DNA of 29,373 nucleotides from Alphaproteobacteria bacterium (lineage in GTDB: Bacteria; Myxococcota_A; UBA796; GCA-2862545). Below, piece by piece: positions 17,499 to 25,016 of this stretch (position 1 is its first letter; each line of letters starts with the position of its first letter). The position numbers and the translations under genes were made by a program. The notes under the pieces are model-generated. The model did no database searches. It saw only the letters and a list, made by a program, of their open reading frames with translations, and was not told the origin of the DNA. Where the stretch lies: positions 1-29,373 of the forward strand of contig JACKEP010000040.1 in NCBI GenBank assembly GCA_020632915.1, given 5' to 3'.

Positions 17499-18899
17499 TC
17501 ACGCGCTCGGGGGCAGGCGGAGGTGGTAGGACTTGGGCCGCGTGAGGCTGTCGTAGCCCAGGCGCGACAGCGTGGTGCCACGGCCGGAGTCCTTGACGCC
17601 CACCCACGCGAGCTCGGGGTCGAGGTAGTCGCAGCGGTTCAGGAACACCGTGCCGACGTCGAGGCGGGGGCCGAGCGAGAGCACAGCCTCGGGGTCGGCG
17701 GCGTAGATGGCGGCCGTGAGCCCGTAGGGGCTGTCGTTGATGCGGCGGACGGCTTCCTCGTCGTCGGCCACGGGCATGATCCCCACCACCGGCCCGAAGG
17801 TCTCCTCCCGCATGACGTCCATGTCGTGGGTCACGTCGACCAGCACCTGCGGGGCGAGGTAGGGCAGGCCGCGCTCGGACGCCGCCGGGAAGCGCTTCGG
17901 GTCGACCAGCGCCCGCGCGCCGGCCGCCACCGCCGCCTGCACCTGCGCCACGATGCCTTCGGCGTTGCGACGCCGCACCACGGGGCCGAGCGTGGCGGAC
18001 GGGTCGGTGGGATCGGTGAGCGTGTAGCGCTCGACCGTGGCCACCGCGCCCTCGACGAACCGATCGTAGAGCGACCGGTGCACGTAGATGCGCTCGATGC
18101 CGCAACAGGACTGGCCGCAGTTGTAGAACGCGCCGTCGATGAGGCCGTCGATCGCGGCGTCCACGTCGGCGTCGGCCCGCACGTAGCCGGCGTCCTTGCC
18201 GCCGAGCTCCAGCCCGACGCCCTTGAACCAGCCCGCCGCGGCCTTGTGGACCGCGCGCCCGCCCTCGACCGAGCCGGTGAAGGCCACGTGGGCGATGCGG
18301 TCGTCGGACACGGCGTCGGCGGTGAGCTCGTGGCTCATGTGCACGTGCTGGAACACGCCCTCGGGGAGGCCGGCGGCGAGGGCGGCCTCCGTGAGGCGCT
18401 CGGCCACGAGCGGCGTCTGGTCGGAGTGCTTGAGCAGCACCACGTTGCCCGCCACGATGGCCGGCACGATGGTGTTCACGGCCGTGAGCCACGGGTAGTT
18501 CCACGGCGCCAGGACGAGGATCAGCCCGAGGGGCTCACGCTTGATGTGGCGCACGAAGCCGGACTTCGGCGGCGGGACCACGTCGGCGAGCGCCTCGGTG
18601 GCCAGCCGGATCATCGCGTGGCCGCGATCCGCGAACCCGGCGATCTCGCCCGGCGTCTGGGACAGTGGACGGCCCATCTGCCAGGTGAGCTCCTCGGCGA
18701 GCACCGGCGTGCGCGCGACGACCTCCTCGATCCAGCGCGTGGCGTAGGCGGCCCGCTGCTCCAGCGGCGTGTGGCGCCAGGCGGCGTAGGCGCGCTGACC
18801 GGTGACGAGCAGCCGATCCAGCGCCGCGGGACCGGCCAGCGGCCGCTCCACCAGGACACGACCGTCGACGGGGGACAGGGTGCGCAGCAGGTCGGCCAT
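17499..18899 (-). CDS. NAD(P)-dependent aldehyde dehydrogenase
   Basis: 466 residues of the ALDH superfamily. It has A-P-W-N-Y-P-W (131-137), the conserved lysine in V-L-L-K157, the F-T-G-S-V-E-G-G cofactor turn (207-214), catalytic Glu231 in L-E-L-G-G-K and catalytic Cys265 in N-C-G-Q-S-C-C. Slightly shorter than typical ALDHs (480-500) because of a compact N-terminus, it resembles succinate-semialdehyde dehydrogenase-like members. It oxidises an aldehyde to the acid in the cytoplasm. It is paired with the downstream Fe-type alcohol dehydrogenase. The ATG at 18899 was chosen because the frame upstream of it runs into the gap and then antisense of the sulfatase-fold gene. Substrate unknown. 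Confidence 0.92.
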   Translation of the reverse strand: MADLLRTLSPVDGRVLVERPLAGPAALDRLLVTGQRAYAAWRHTPLEQRAAYATRWIEEVVARTPVLAEELTWQMGRPLSQTPGEIAGFADRGHAMIRLATEALADVVPPPKSGFVRHIKREPLGLILVLAPWNYPWLTAVNTIVPAIVAGNVVLLKHSDQTPLVAERLTEAALAAGLPEGVFQHVHMSHELTADAVSDDRIAHVAFTGSVEGGRAVHKAAAGWFKGVGLELGGKDAGYVRADADVDAAIDGLIDGAFYNCGQSCCGIERIYVHRSLYDRFVEGAVATVERYTLTDPTDPSATLGPVVRRRNAEGIVAQVQAAVAAGARALVDPKRFPAASERGLPYLAPQVLVDVTHDMDVMREETFGPVVGIMPVADDEEAVRRINDSPYGLTAAIYAADPEAVLSLGPRLDVGTVFLNRCDYLDPELAWVGVKDSGRGTTLSRLGYDSLTRPKSYHLRLPPSA

Positions 18900-18991
18900 G
18901 GGCCCTCGGTCGTGCGGTGGGGGAGGGGCCCGGGTACCTCCACGACGCCGCGGGGGCAACGGGCGGGTGTACGCTGTGCGGGCAGCTGCGG

Positions 18992-20455
18992 TCAGTCGCC
19001 GTCGGTGTCGGGCGGGCCGTCGTCGTCGCCGTCCTCGCCGCCTTCCAGGGCCTCGACGTAGCCGAGCGCGGCGAGCTCGGCCTGCACGCGCTCGGAGGTG
19101 ATGCGCTCGCTCGGCAGCGGGGCGGCCGCGGCGCGCCACGCCTCCAGGCGGTCGAGCAGCGACTGGGTGCGCGGCACGTCGTGGGCGCGCAGGTCGTTCA
19201 GCTCGCCCGGGTCGTCGTTGAGGTCGTACAGCGCGCGCTGCTTGGTGCGCGGATCGTCGACCAGCTTGTAGCCGTCCTGGCGGATGGCCTTTTGCATCGG
19301 GTCGTTCTGCCACGCGCTGTTGTGCGGGTAGTGGGGCTTGGTGGCCTCGCTGAACGCAGGCGGGCGGTCGTCGCGCAGCGGCAGGCCCCGCAGCGCGGGC
19401 ACCCACGTGACGCCCTCGTTGGGCTCCACCGGCACGCCGAGCAGCTCCAGCGCCGACGCGAACAGGTCGATGCTGCTCACCTGGTCGGTGACGCGTCGGC
19501 CGCCGTGCCAGCCGCCCGGCAGCCGCACGATCAAGGGCACGTGGACCGTCTCGTCGTAGACCGTCTGGCCATGGTCCCACAGCTCGTCGTGGGTGGCGTA
19601 CGTCTCGCCGTGGTCGGCGGTGATCACCAGCAGGGCGTCGTCGAGCATGCCGTCGTCGCGGAGCGCGTCGAGCAGGCGCCCGAGCTCGTGGTCGACGTAG
19701 GAGATGCCGGCCTGGTACAGCTGCTTGGTGGCCTCGTTGCGTTCGGCGGCCTCGGGCTCGCTGCGGTTGAGCGCCTTGCGGGTGCGGGCGATCCCGCGCA
19801 TCGAGCCGATCTTCCGGAACTGCGACGGGATGTCGTAGAGGTCGGCGTAGGCGTCGGGCGGCTCGTAGGGCGCGTGGACGTCGAAGTAGTGCACGAACAG
19901 CATCGTGCGCTCGGCGGATTCGCGTCCGTCGAGCCAGGCGAGCACCGCGTCGGTGACCTCGGTGGCCGTGCGCATCGTCTGGGCGACGCCGTCGGTGGTG
20001 CGGTTGAGCGAGAAGTGCTCGTCGACCTCGTCGAAGCCCTGCGTGAAGTTGGAGTGGGACGCGATGGGGATGGCGCCGATGAACGCTGCGCTGTGGAACC
20101 CCGCGTCGTGGAGCACCTCGGGCAGCATGCGGTTGGCGTCGTCGACGCGGTAGTCGTTGCGCGGCACGCCGTGGGTGTGGGCGGGGTTGCCGGTGAACAG
20201 CGCCGTGTGGGAGGCGAGCGTGGTGGGCGCCACGCTGATCGCCTGCTCGAAGACCACCGCCTCGTCGGCCAGCGCCTGCAGCGTGGGCGCCTGGGTGGTG
20301 GGGTGGCCGTACAGCGGCAGCGCATCGGCCCGCAGCGTGTCGATCGTGATGACCACGAGGTGGCGCGGCTGGGGGGCGACGGTGGACCACCACCACCCCG
20401 CACCGGCGACGAGCGCCAGCGCCACGCCGGCGATCACGGGCTTCCTCATGTCCAC
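18992..20455 (-). CDS. Sulfatase-fold (alkaline phosphatase superfamily) hydrolase with Thr nucleophile
   Basis: 487 residues with an N-terminal hydrophobic anchor or signal (6-27). Metal-binding D39-T-L-R-A-D and I-T-A-D-H-G-E segments place it in the sulfatase family. The nucleophile loop is T79-L-A-S-H rather than C/S-x-P-S-R, so the Cys or Ser that becomes formylglycine in true sulfatases is Thr. Thr-type members of the superfamily, such as LtaS and EptA-like enzymes, transfer or cleave phosphodiesters, so sulfatase activity is doubtful. The C-terminus is very acidic (a run of Asp/Glu/Gly). The GTG at 20455 has AGGAG eight bases upstream. The product probably faces the periplasm. It is divergent from the Pro-rich gene and upstream of the ALDH gene. 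Confidence 0.87.
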   Translation of the reverse strand: MDMRKPVIAGVALALVAGAGWWWSTVAPQPRHLVVITIDTLRADALPLYGHPTTQAPTLQALADEAVVFEQAISVAPTTLASHTALFTGNPAHTHGVPRNDYRVDDANRMLPEVLHDAGFHSAAFIGAIPIASHSNFTQGFDEVDEHFSLNRTTDGVAQTMRTATEVTDAVLAWLDGRESAERTMLFVHYFDVHAPYEPPDAYADLYDIPSQFRKIGSMRGIARTRKALNRSEPEAAERNEATKQLYQAGISYVDHELGRLLDALRDDGMLDDALLVITADHGETYATHDELWDHGQTVYDETVHVPLIVRLPGGWHGGRRVTDQVSSIDLFASALELLGVPVEPNEGVTWVPALRGLPLRDDRPPAFSEATKPHYPHNSAWQNDPMQKAIRQDGYKLVDDPRTKQRALYDLNDDPGELNDLRAHDVPRTQSLLDRLEAWRAAAAPLPSERITSERVQAELAALGYVEALEGGEDGDDDGPPDTDGD

Positions 20456-20543
20456 GTCGGGCTCTCCTGCGACGACCGCGGGGGTAACCGCCCGGCGCGG
20501 GGACCTGCACGGGGGTTAGACGCTGGTGCATCGTGGAGGCCCG

Positions 20544-20945
20544 ATGTCCCTGCCCCGAGTTCCCGTCGTCGTCGCGCTGCTCGCCGTGTGGCCGTGCCTG
20601 CCGTTCGCGCCGGCGGCCCACGCCCAGGACGCGGGGACCGACACGCCGCCCGCGCAGCCTGCCCAGCCCGCGCAGCCTGCCCAGGTGCCGACGTGGCCCT
20701 ACCCCTACCCACCGCCGTCCTACCCCTACCCCTACCCGGTGCAGGCGCCGGTTCCGACGGCCCAGCCCGCGCAGCCGGCCGTCCCCACCGCGCCGCCGGT
20801 CGTGGGCGAGCGGAAGGCGCCCGCCTGCCGTGCCGTGCGCATCGGCACGCCCAAGGAGTTCGAGAAGATCCTCGGGGACCTCTACGAGGAGGGCTACACC
20901 GACTTCTTCGTGGTCGGTAGCGGCGTGGTGTGCGGGTGGCAGTAG
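20544..20945 (+). CDS. Small secreted Pro-rich protein with PYPYP repeats
   Basis: 133 residues. A signal peptide ends at A-H-A|Q-D (about residue 27). Residues 35-90 are low complexity, with repeated P-A-Q and P-Y-P-Y-P units. A conserved-looking C-terminal domain (about 90-133) carries A-C95-R-A-V and V-V-C130-G-W-Q, whose two cysteines could form a disulfide. GGAGG lies four bases before the ATG at 20544. The family is not recognised. The layout of an exported, extended Pro linker and a short folded tail suggests a periplasm-spanning or surface-attached protein, by inference. Its 3' end overlaps the start of the 5-formyl-THF cyclo-ligase gene by 16 bases. Confidence 0.8.
   Translation: MSLPRVPVVVALLAVWPCLPFAPAAHAQDAGTDTPPAQPAQPAQPAQVPTWPYPYPPPSYPYPYPVQAPVPTAQPAQPAVPTAPPVVGERKAPACRAVRIGTPKEFEKILGDLYEEGYTDFFVVGSGVVCGWQ
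20651..20737 (+). repeat. In-gene tandem repeats coding P-A-Q and P-Y-P-Y-P
   Basis: A 16-base unit occurs perfectly at 20651-20666 and again at 20669-20684 (period 18), coding A-Q-P-A-Q-P. It is followed by repeated TACCCC units up to about 20737 that code P-Y-P-Y-P. Both are inside the Pro-rich gene, and such repeats can vary in copy number. Confidence 0.75.
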
Positions 20946-21508
20946 GCGACGCCCCCGCCGACAAGCGCGCGCTCCGGCGGCGCGTCCGTTCCGCCGTGGC
21001 CGCCCTCGAACCGGCCGCGCGCGCCGCGGCCGACGCGCGCATCGCCGACCGCCTCCGTGCCGTCCTGCCGTCCGACGGTGACGTGCTCGCCTACGCGGCG
21101 CTCCCGGACGAGGTCGACCTCGCCACCACCCTGGCATGGCTCGCTGCTGCCGGTCGCTTGTGCCTCCCCCGGCTCGACGGCGACGCGATGACCGCGACCC
21201 GTGTGCACGACCTGTCCGCCCTTCGGGCCGGTCCGCACGGCATCCTCGAACCGGCCGGTGACGCCGCCGCCACGCCGGTGGCCGTGGTGGTGCCGGGCCG
21301 CGCCTTCGACGTGGGCGGCGGACGCCTGGGGCGTGGCGGGGGCACCTACGACCGGTGGCTCGCCGCGCGCCCGGGTGCGCTCCGGGTGGGCGTGGCCTAC
21401 GAGGCCCAGGTCGTGGACCCGGTCCCGATGGACCCGCACGACCAGCGGATGCACCTGCTCGTCACCGAGGCGGGGGTGCGCGACCTCCGGCCCGTGGAGG
21501 GGCCGTGA
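20930..21508 (+). CDS. ygfA: 5-formyltetrahydrofolate cyclo-ligase
   Basis: 192 residues, the usual size. The N-terminal K-R-A-L-R-R-R-V-R and the C-terminal V-P-G-R-A-F-D and L-G-R-G-G-G-T-Y-D-R signature identify the family. The enzyme uses ATP to convert 5-formyl-THF to 5,10-methenyl-THF, returning inhibitory folate to the C1 pool. The start is GTG 20930 (or GTG 20936), inside the end of the Pro-rich gene, so expression is probably coupled to it. The stop overlaps the HAD gene start. In many bacteria this gene is linked to cell-division or 6S RNA loci; no 6S RNA-like element is visible here. Confidence 0.9.
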   Translation: MRVAVGDAPADKRALRRRVRSAVAALEPAARAAADARIADRLRAVLPSDGDVLAYAALPDEVDLATTLAWLAAAGRLCLPRLDGDAMTATRVHDLSALRAGPHGILEPAGDAAATPVAVVVPGRAFDVGGGRLGRGGGTYDRWLAARPGALRVGVAYEAQVVDPVPMDPHDQRMHLLVTEAGVRDLRPVEGP

Positions 21509-22236
21509 GCGTGCTCGACCGCGTGGAGGCGGCCGTCCGACGCGCCGCGGCCAGGGGGCAGCACCCGGTGGTGGTGTTCGACGTCGACAGCACGCTGTTC
21601 TCCACCCAGGAGCGTCACCGCCGCATCCTGGTGGCGTTCGCGCACGATCGTGGCGACCCCGACCTCGTGGCCCTCGCCGACCGCACGCCGGCCGCGGCGT
21701 TCGGCTGGTCGGTGGACGGTCCGCTGAGGGCGGCCGGGGTGGGTGACGCCGCCACGTGGGCCGAGCTGCACGCCTACTGGGCCGATCGGTTCTTCGACGA
21801 CGCCTACTGCGACCTCGACCTGCCGATGCCCGGTGCGGTCGCGTTCGTGCACCGGGTGGTGCAGGCCGGCGCGCTGGCGGTCTACCTCACCGGGCGCACC
21901 GCCGACACGATGACGGCCGGCACGGTGAGGCTGCTGCGGCGCTGGGGCTTGCCGCTGCACGACGGGCGCGCCATGCTGGTGATGAAGCCCACGGCGGCCA
22001 TGGCGGACGCGGCGTTCAAGCGCGGGGCGCTCGCGCGGATCGGCCGGCTCGGCACCGTGGTGGCCACGTTCGACAACGAGCCGGCCCACGCCAACACCTT
22101 CGCCGAGGTGTTTCCCGACGCCCTGTCGGTGTGGCTGGCCACCGTGTGGTCGCCCGGGGCCCCGGCGGTCGCGCCGGAGGTGGTGCGCCTGGACGGCTTC
22201 GACACCACGACGTCGGACGTCACGTCACCCAGGTGA
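21505..22236 (+). CDS. HAD-superfamily hydrolase (probable phosphatase)
   Basis: 243 residues from GTG 21505, which overlaps the previous stop (GTGA) and has GGAGG five bases upstream. The nucleophile loop is V-F-D26-V-D28-S-T, with both HAD aspartates. Motif II is Y-L-T-G-R, the conserved lysine is in V-M-K-P and the acidic motif is F-D-N-E-P. Known members are phosphatases acting on small phosphorylated metabolites; the substrate here is unknown. Its 3' end overlaps the convergent radical SAM-PhyH gene by 17 bases (22220-22236), so the two transcripts are antisense at their ends. Confidence 0.87.
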   Translation: MSVLDRVEAAVRRAAARGQHPVVVFDVDSTLFSTQERHRRILVAFAHDRGDPDLVALADRTPAAAFGWSVDGPLRAAGVGDAATWAELHAYWADRFFDDAYCDLDLPMPGAVAFVHRVVQAGALAVYLTGRTADTMTAGTVRLLRRWGLPLHDGRAMLVMKPTAAMADAAFKRGALARIGRLGTVVATFDNEPAHANTFAEVFPDALSVWLATVWSPGAPAVAPEVVRLDGFDTTTSDVTSPR

Positions 22237-24928
22237 GGGGGACGGCGCGGCGGAGGAGGAGGTCATCACGCACGGGCGCCGTGCCCCGCACGAGCCAGGC
22301 GGCGCCGCTGTCGAGCACCTCGCGCGGTGCGGTCGCCGCCGCGTAGCGAACCACCACACCCACCCGTCGACCCTGCGTGTGGTTGCCACCGGACCGATGC
22401 AGCGTGCGGATGTGATGCAGGCTGGCCTGACCCGGCTCCAGCAGGTCGTCGGCAAGGGCGACGCCCTCGAGCTGGGGCAGCAGGGCCTTGGGCAGCGTGA
22501 GCGTGTCCTTCGTGAGGCGCTCGCCGTCGAGCACGGTGCGGTGCGAACCCACTGCGAACTGCAGGCAGCCGTTGTCGCGGGTGGCGGGGTTCAGACCGAG
22601 CCAGGCCGTGAGCATGCCGTCCGTGCTGGGTCCGACCGCGGGGGCATCTCGGTGCCACGCCACACCCTCGCCGGTGCGTGGTTCGCGGACGAACACGTCG
22701 ATGTTGCGGACGAGGAGGTCGGGGCCGAGCACGGAGCCGACGGCGTCGAGCAGGCGCGGGTGGGCGGCGAGCTCCCGGGCCCACGCCAGCAGCGGGTGGT
22801 CGACCTGCGCGTCCGGGTCGAAGTCGCGCTGGGTCCAGCGGCCGCCGCGACGTGCGGACTCCTCCGCCTCGACCTGCTCCAGCCAACGCCGGAACCGGTC
22901 GACCTCTGCGGGCAGCAGGATGGGGAGCGGGCGGACGAAGCCGTCGCGGTGGAACGCCGCACGCTGGGCGTCCGACAGCGGTCGCGGCGCGTCGGCCTCC
23001 GGCGTGTGGACAGCGGCCGGCACGTGGTCGCCCTGCGTGCGGCGGGGTCGGCCGGGGGTGCGGGCCATCGGCTCGTGCTGGCCGGCCGACGACAGCTCCG
23101 TGTCGGTGAGCACGGGCACATGGGTGATGCCGAGGTCGTCGGCGCCATGGGCCGCCATCGCGCGCTTGAGGCGGGTGACGGCCTTGGCGAGATCGGTGCC
23201 CGCGCCCCGTGACTCCGGCAGCAGGTCGACGCCGTGGGTGGCCGTGAGCTTGGGGGCGACGCGGATCCTCACGGTGTCGCCGCGGGCCGTGTCGAGCACG
23301 ATCGCGCCGTCCTCGAGGGTGAGGAGGCGCCAGTCGGTGGACACGGCGGCGCCCGGCACGAACGGCGCGACGAGCGCCGACAGCCCCTGTGCCGACAGGT
23401 CCATACGACGGACGCGCGCCAGCTCGTCCTCCAGCTGGGCGTCGGTGAGCAGCCACATGAGCGCGCGGTAGCGGTCGGCGCGATCCGTCGGCGTCATCAC
23501 GAGGACATCGCCCTCGATCCGCGCGATGCCGAGCTGGTGCCAGGCGGCGAACGCCTCGGGCAGGAGGCGCTCGACGTCGACGCCGAACAGGGTGCGCAGC
23601 CGGGACAGCGGCACGCGGTTGGCGTCGGAGAGCACGTCGGACAGGTAGGCCCGCGCCTCGAACGCCATGTCGGTGGCCCCGCCGACGTACTCGAACGTGC
23701 CGGCGGCTTCGGGGTCCTCGCCAGGGTCGCGGCAGGTGACGAACGCCGACCCGAACACCCGGCTCCGCGCGCCGGTGCCGAGGCCGAGCAGGCTGAGGGG
23801 CAGGTGCTGCTCGGCGGTGAGCTGCGTGTAGGCGTAGGAGGCGGCCACGCCGTCGCCCCGGGCCTGGATCCACTGCACCATGCGCCGGGGGACGCCGCCG
23901 AGCAGGCGGGGGTCGTGCTCGACCTTGCGGGCGAGCCGGTCGACCATCGGCCCGATCACCGGCAGGGAGCCGAAGCGCCCCTGGGCGCCGCGCGTGAGCA
24001 CGTAGGCGTCGTAGTCGCTGCCGGAGAGCTGGTAGCCGTGGCGGCGGCAGATGGCCGTGAGGCGATCGGCGGCGACGTCGGCGAACCGGCGCTGGTGGGA
24101 CCAGAACGCGTCGAAGGACCCGTCGAAGTGCAGGTCGACGTAGCGCTGCGTGGGCGTGAGGAAGAACACGTCGACCCACCGCGGCGACAGGTCGCGCAGG
24201 GCGCGGTCGATGTCGTCGAAGATCGCCTCGGGGTCGGTGTCGTGCAGACCCAACAGGAAGTCGAACGACGTGCCTCGGATGCCGGCGCCGCGGATCTGGC
24301 GCGCCCGCTCCGCCACGAGCTCCATGCCCTGGTTGCCGCGGTCGTGGGCGACGTTGACCCGGGCGTCGAAGGTCTGCACGCCCATCGCGACATGCTGGAT
24401 GCCGTGCCGTGCCAGCACTGCCAGCTTGCCGGCGTCGAGCACCGCCGGGTCGGCCTCGAAGGCGCGGCCCGCGTGGGGGTGGAAGGTCAGCGTGTCGTCG
24501 ATCGCCGCCAGCAGCTGCTCGAGCATCGGTCGTGGGAGCAGGCTCGGGGTGCCGCCGCCGAAGTAGAGCGAGTGGAACGTGACGCCGTCCGTGGCGGGGC
24601 CCATCACCGCGAGCGACGCGAGCACGCGGTCGAGCCAGCGCTGCATCAGGTCGGCGCTGCCGGGCCGCAGGCGCTTGTAGTTGCAGAAGTGGCAGATGCT
24701 CTTGCAGAAGGGGACGTGGACGTAGACGTGGTTGACCGCGTCGGGCGACCGGGCCCACGTGCTGGTCATCCAGGCGCTGGCCATCCGGGCTTCGGTCCAG
24801 ACCTCGTGCGGGTAGCCCACCCGCTCCAGCACCGAGGCGTTGCCGGCGTAGGAGCTGCCGGCGTCGAACAGGGCGTGGAGGTCGCCGCGGCGGGCGAGCC
24901 AGGAGGCGCTGACGTGGGGGGTCACCAT
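22220..24928 (-). CDS. Radical SAM (HemN-like) enzyme fused to phytanoyl-CoA-dioxygenase-like Fe(II)/2OG domain
   Basis: A single 902-residue frame. Residues 65-420 are a HemN-like radical SAM domain: H-V-P-F-C75-K-S-I-C79-H-F-C82 binds the 4Fe-4S cluster, and Y-F-G-G-G-T-P-S (122-129) is the HemN-family SAM motif. Residues about 430-485 resemble the HemN C-terminal winged helix. Residues 490-645 are of unknown type. Residues 650-902 are PhyH-like: F-H-R-D-G-F-V at the start, iron ligands H759-R-D761 and H844, and Arg854 or Arg855 in H-R-S-G-G-N-H-T-Q-G-R-R for 2-oxoglutarate. The intact Asp761 points to a hydroxylase rather than a halogenase. HemN relatives include coproporphyrinogen oxidase, HemW-like chaperones and class C methylases; which reaction occurs here is unknown. 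The gene lies 87 bp downstream of the hpt operon, and its ribosome site is weak. Confidence 0.9.
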   Translation of the reverse strand: MVTPHVSASWLARRGDLHALFDAGSSYAGNASVLERVGYPHEVWTEARMASAWMTSTWARSPDAVNHVYVHVPFCKSICHFCNYKRLRPGSADLMQRWLDRVLASLAVMGPATDGVTFHSLYFGGGTPSLLPRPMLEQLLAAIDDTLTFHPHAGRAFEADPAVLDAGKLAVLARHGIQHVAMGVQTFDARVNVAHDRGNQGMELVAERARQIRGAGIRGTSFDFLLGLHDTDPEAIFDDIDRALRDLSPRWVDVFFLTPTQRYVDLHFDGSFDAFWSHQRRFADVAADRLTAICRRHGYQLSGSDYDAYVLTRGAQGRFGSLPVIGPMVDRLARKVEHDPRLLGGVPRRMVQWIQARGDGVAASYAYTQLTAEQHLPLSLLGLGTGARSRVFGSAFVTCRDPGEDPEAAGTFEYVGGATDMAFEARAYLSDVLSDANRVPLSRLRTLFGVDVERLLPEAFAAWHQLGIARIEGDVLVMTPTDRADRYRALMWLLTDAQLEDELARVRRMDLSAQGLSALVAPFVPGAAVSTDWRLLTLEDGAIVLDTARGDTVRIRVAPKLTATHGVDLLPESRGAGTDLAKAVTRLKRAMAAHGADDLGITHVPVLTDTELSSAGQHEPMARTPGRPRRTQGDHVPAAVHTPEADAPRPLSDAQRAAFHRDGFVRPLPILLPAEVDRFRRWLEQVEAEESARRGGRWTQRDFDPDAQVDHPLLAWARELAAHPRLLDAVGSVLGPDLLVRNIDVFVREPRTGEGVAWHRDAPAVGPSTDGMLTAWLGLNPATRDNGCLQFAVGSHRTVLDGERLTKDTLTLPKALLPQLEGVALADDLLEPGQASLHHIRTLHRSGGNHTQGRRVGVVVRYAAATAPREVLDSGAAWLVRGTAPVRDDLLLRRAVPLTWVT

Positions 24929-24953
24929 GACGGTCGAAGGGGCTCCGCGACGG

Positions 24954-24972
24954 GGTAGGGGTATGGCCTACC
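24954..24972. repeat. Stem-loop in the leader of the radical SAM-PhyH gene
   Basis: GGTAGG (24954-24959) and CCTACC (24967-24972) pair perfectly around a seven-base loop, 26 bases upstream of the ATG. This 87-bp gap is less GC-rich than its surroundings. The stem could affect translation or be an operator half; no known riboswitch pattern was recognised. Confidence 0.35.
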
Positions 24973-25004
24973 TCATGGCGCCGCCGGTGGGACCCCGAAA
25001 GGGT

Positions 25005-25016
25005 GACAAGGTTGTC
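25005..25016. promoter_or_regulatory. GACAA-N2-TTGTC dyad upstream of the radical SAM-PhyH gene
   Basis: A perfect dyad of five bases each side of a two-base centre sits at the end of the glutaredoxin-like gene, about 77 bases before the radical SAM-PhyH start. The arm TTGTCA on the minus strand also resembles a -35 box, but no good -10 follows at 16-18 bases. It could be an operator for a small dimeric regulator. Confidence 0.3.

Noticed and set aside
18992..20455. Annotating the gene simply as an arylsulfatase
   Set aside because: The formylglycine Cys/Ser is replaced by Thr, so true sulfatase activity is not supported.
18900..21137. Extension of the aldehyde dehydrogenase frame upstream to 21137
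   Set aside because: The extension is out-of-frame shadow of the sulfatase-fold gene and its neighbours; ALDH homology starts at 18899.
22220..24928. Reading the radical SAM and PhyH parts as two separate genes
   Set aside because: There is no stop codon between them in this frame; an internal ATG exists near residue 621 but a separate upstream gene would have no stop.
23234..24958. A 574-codon plus-strand frame opposite the radical SAM domain
   Set aside because: Repetitive Val/Gly/His/Arg translation; the radical SAM cysteines and glycine motif are on the minus strand.
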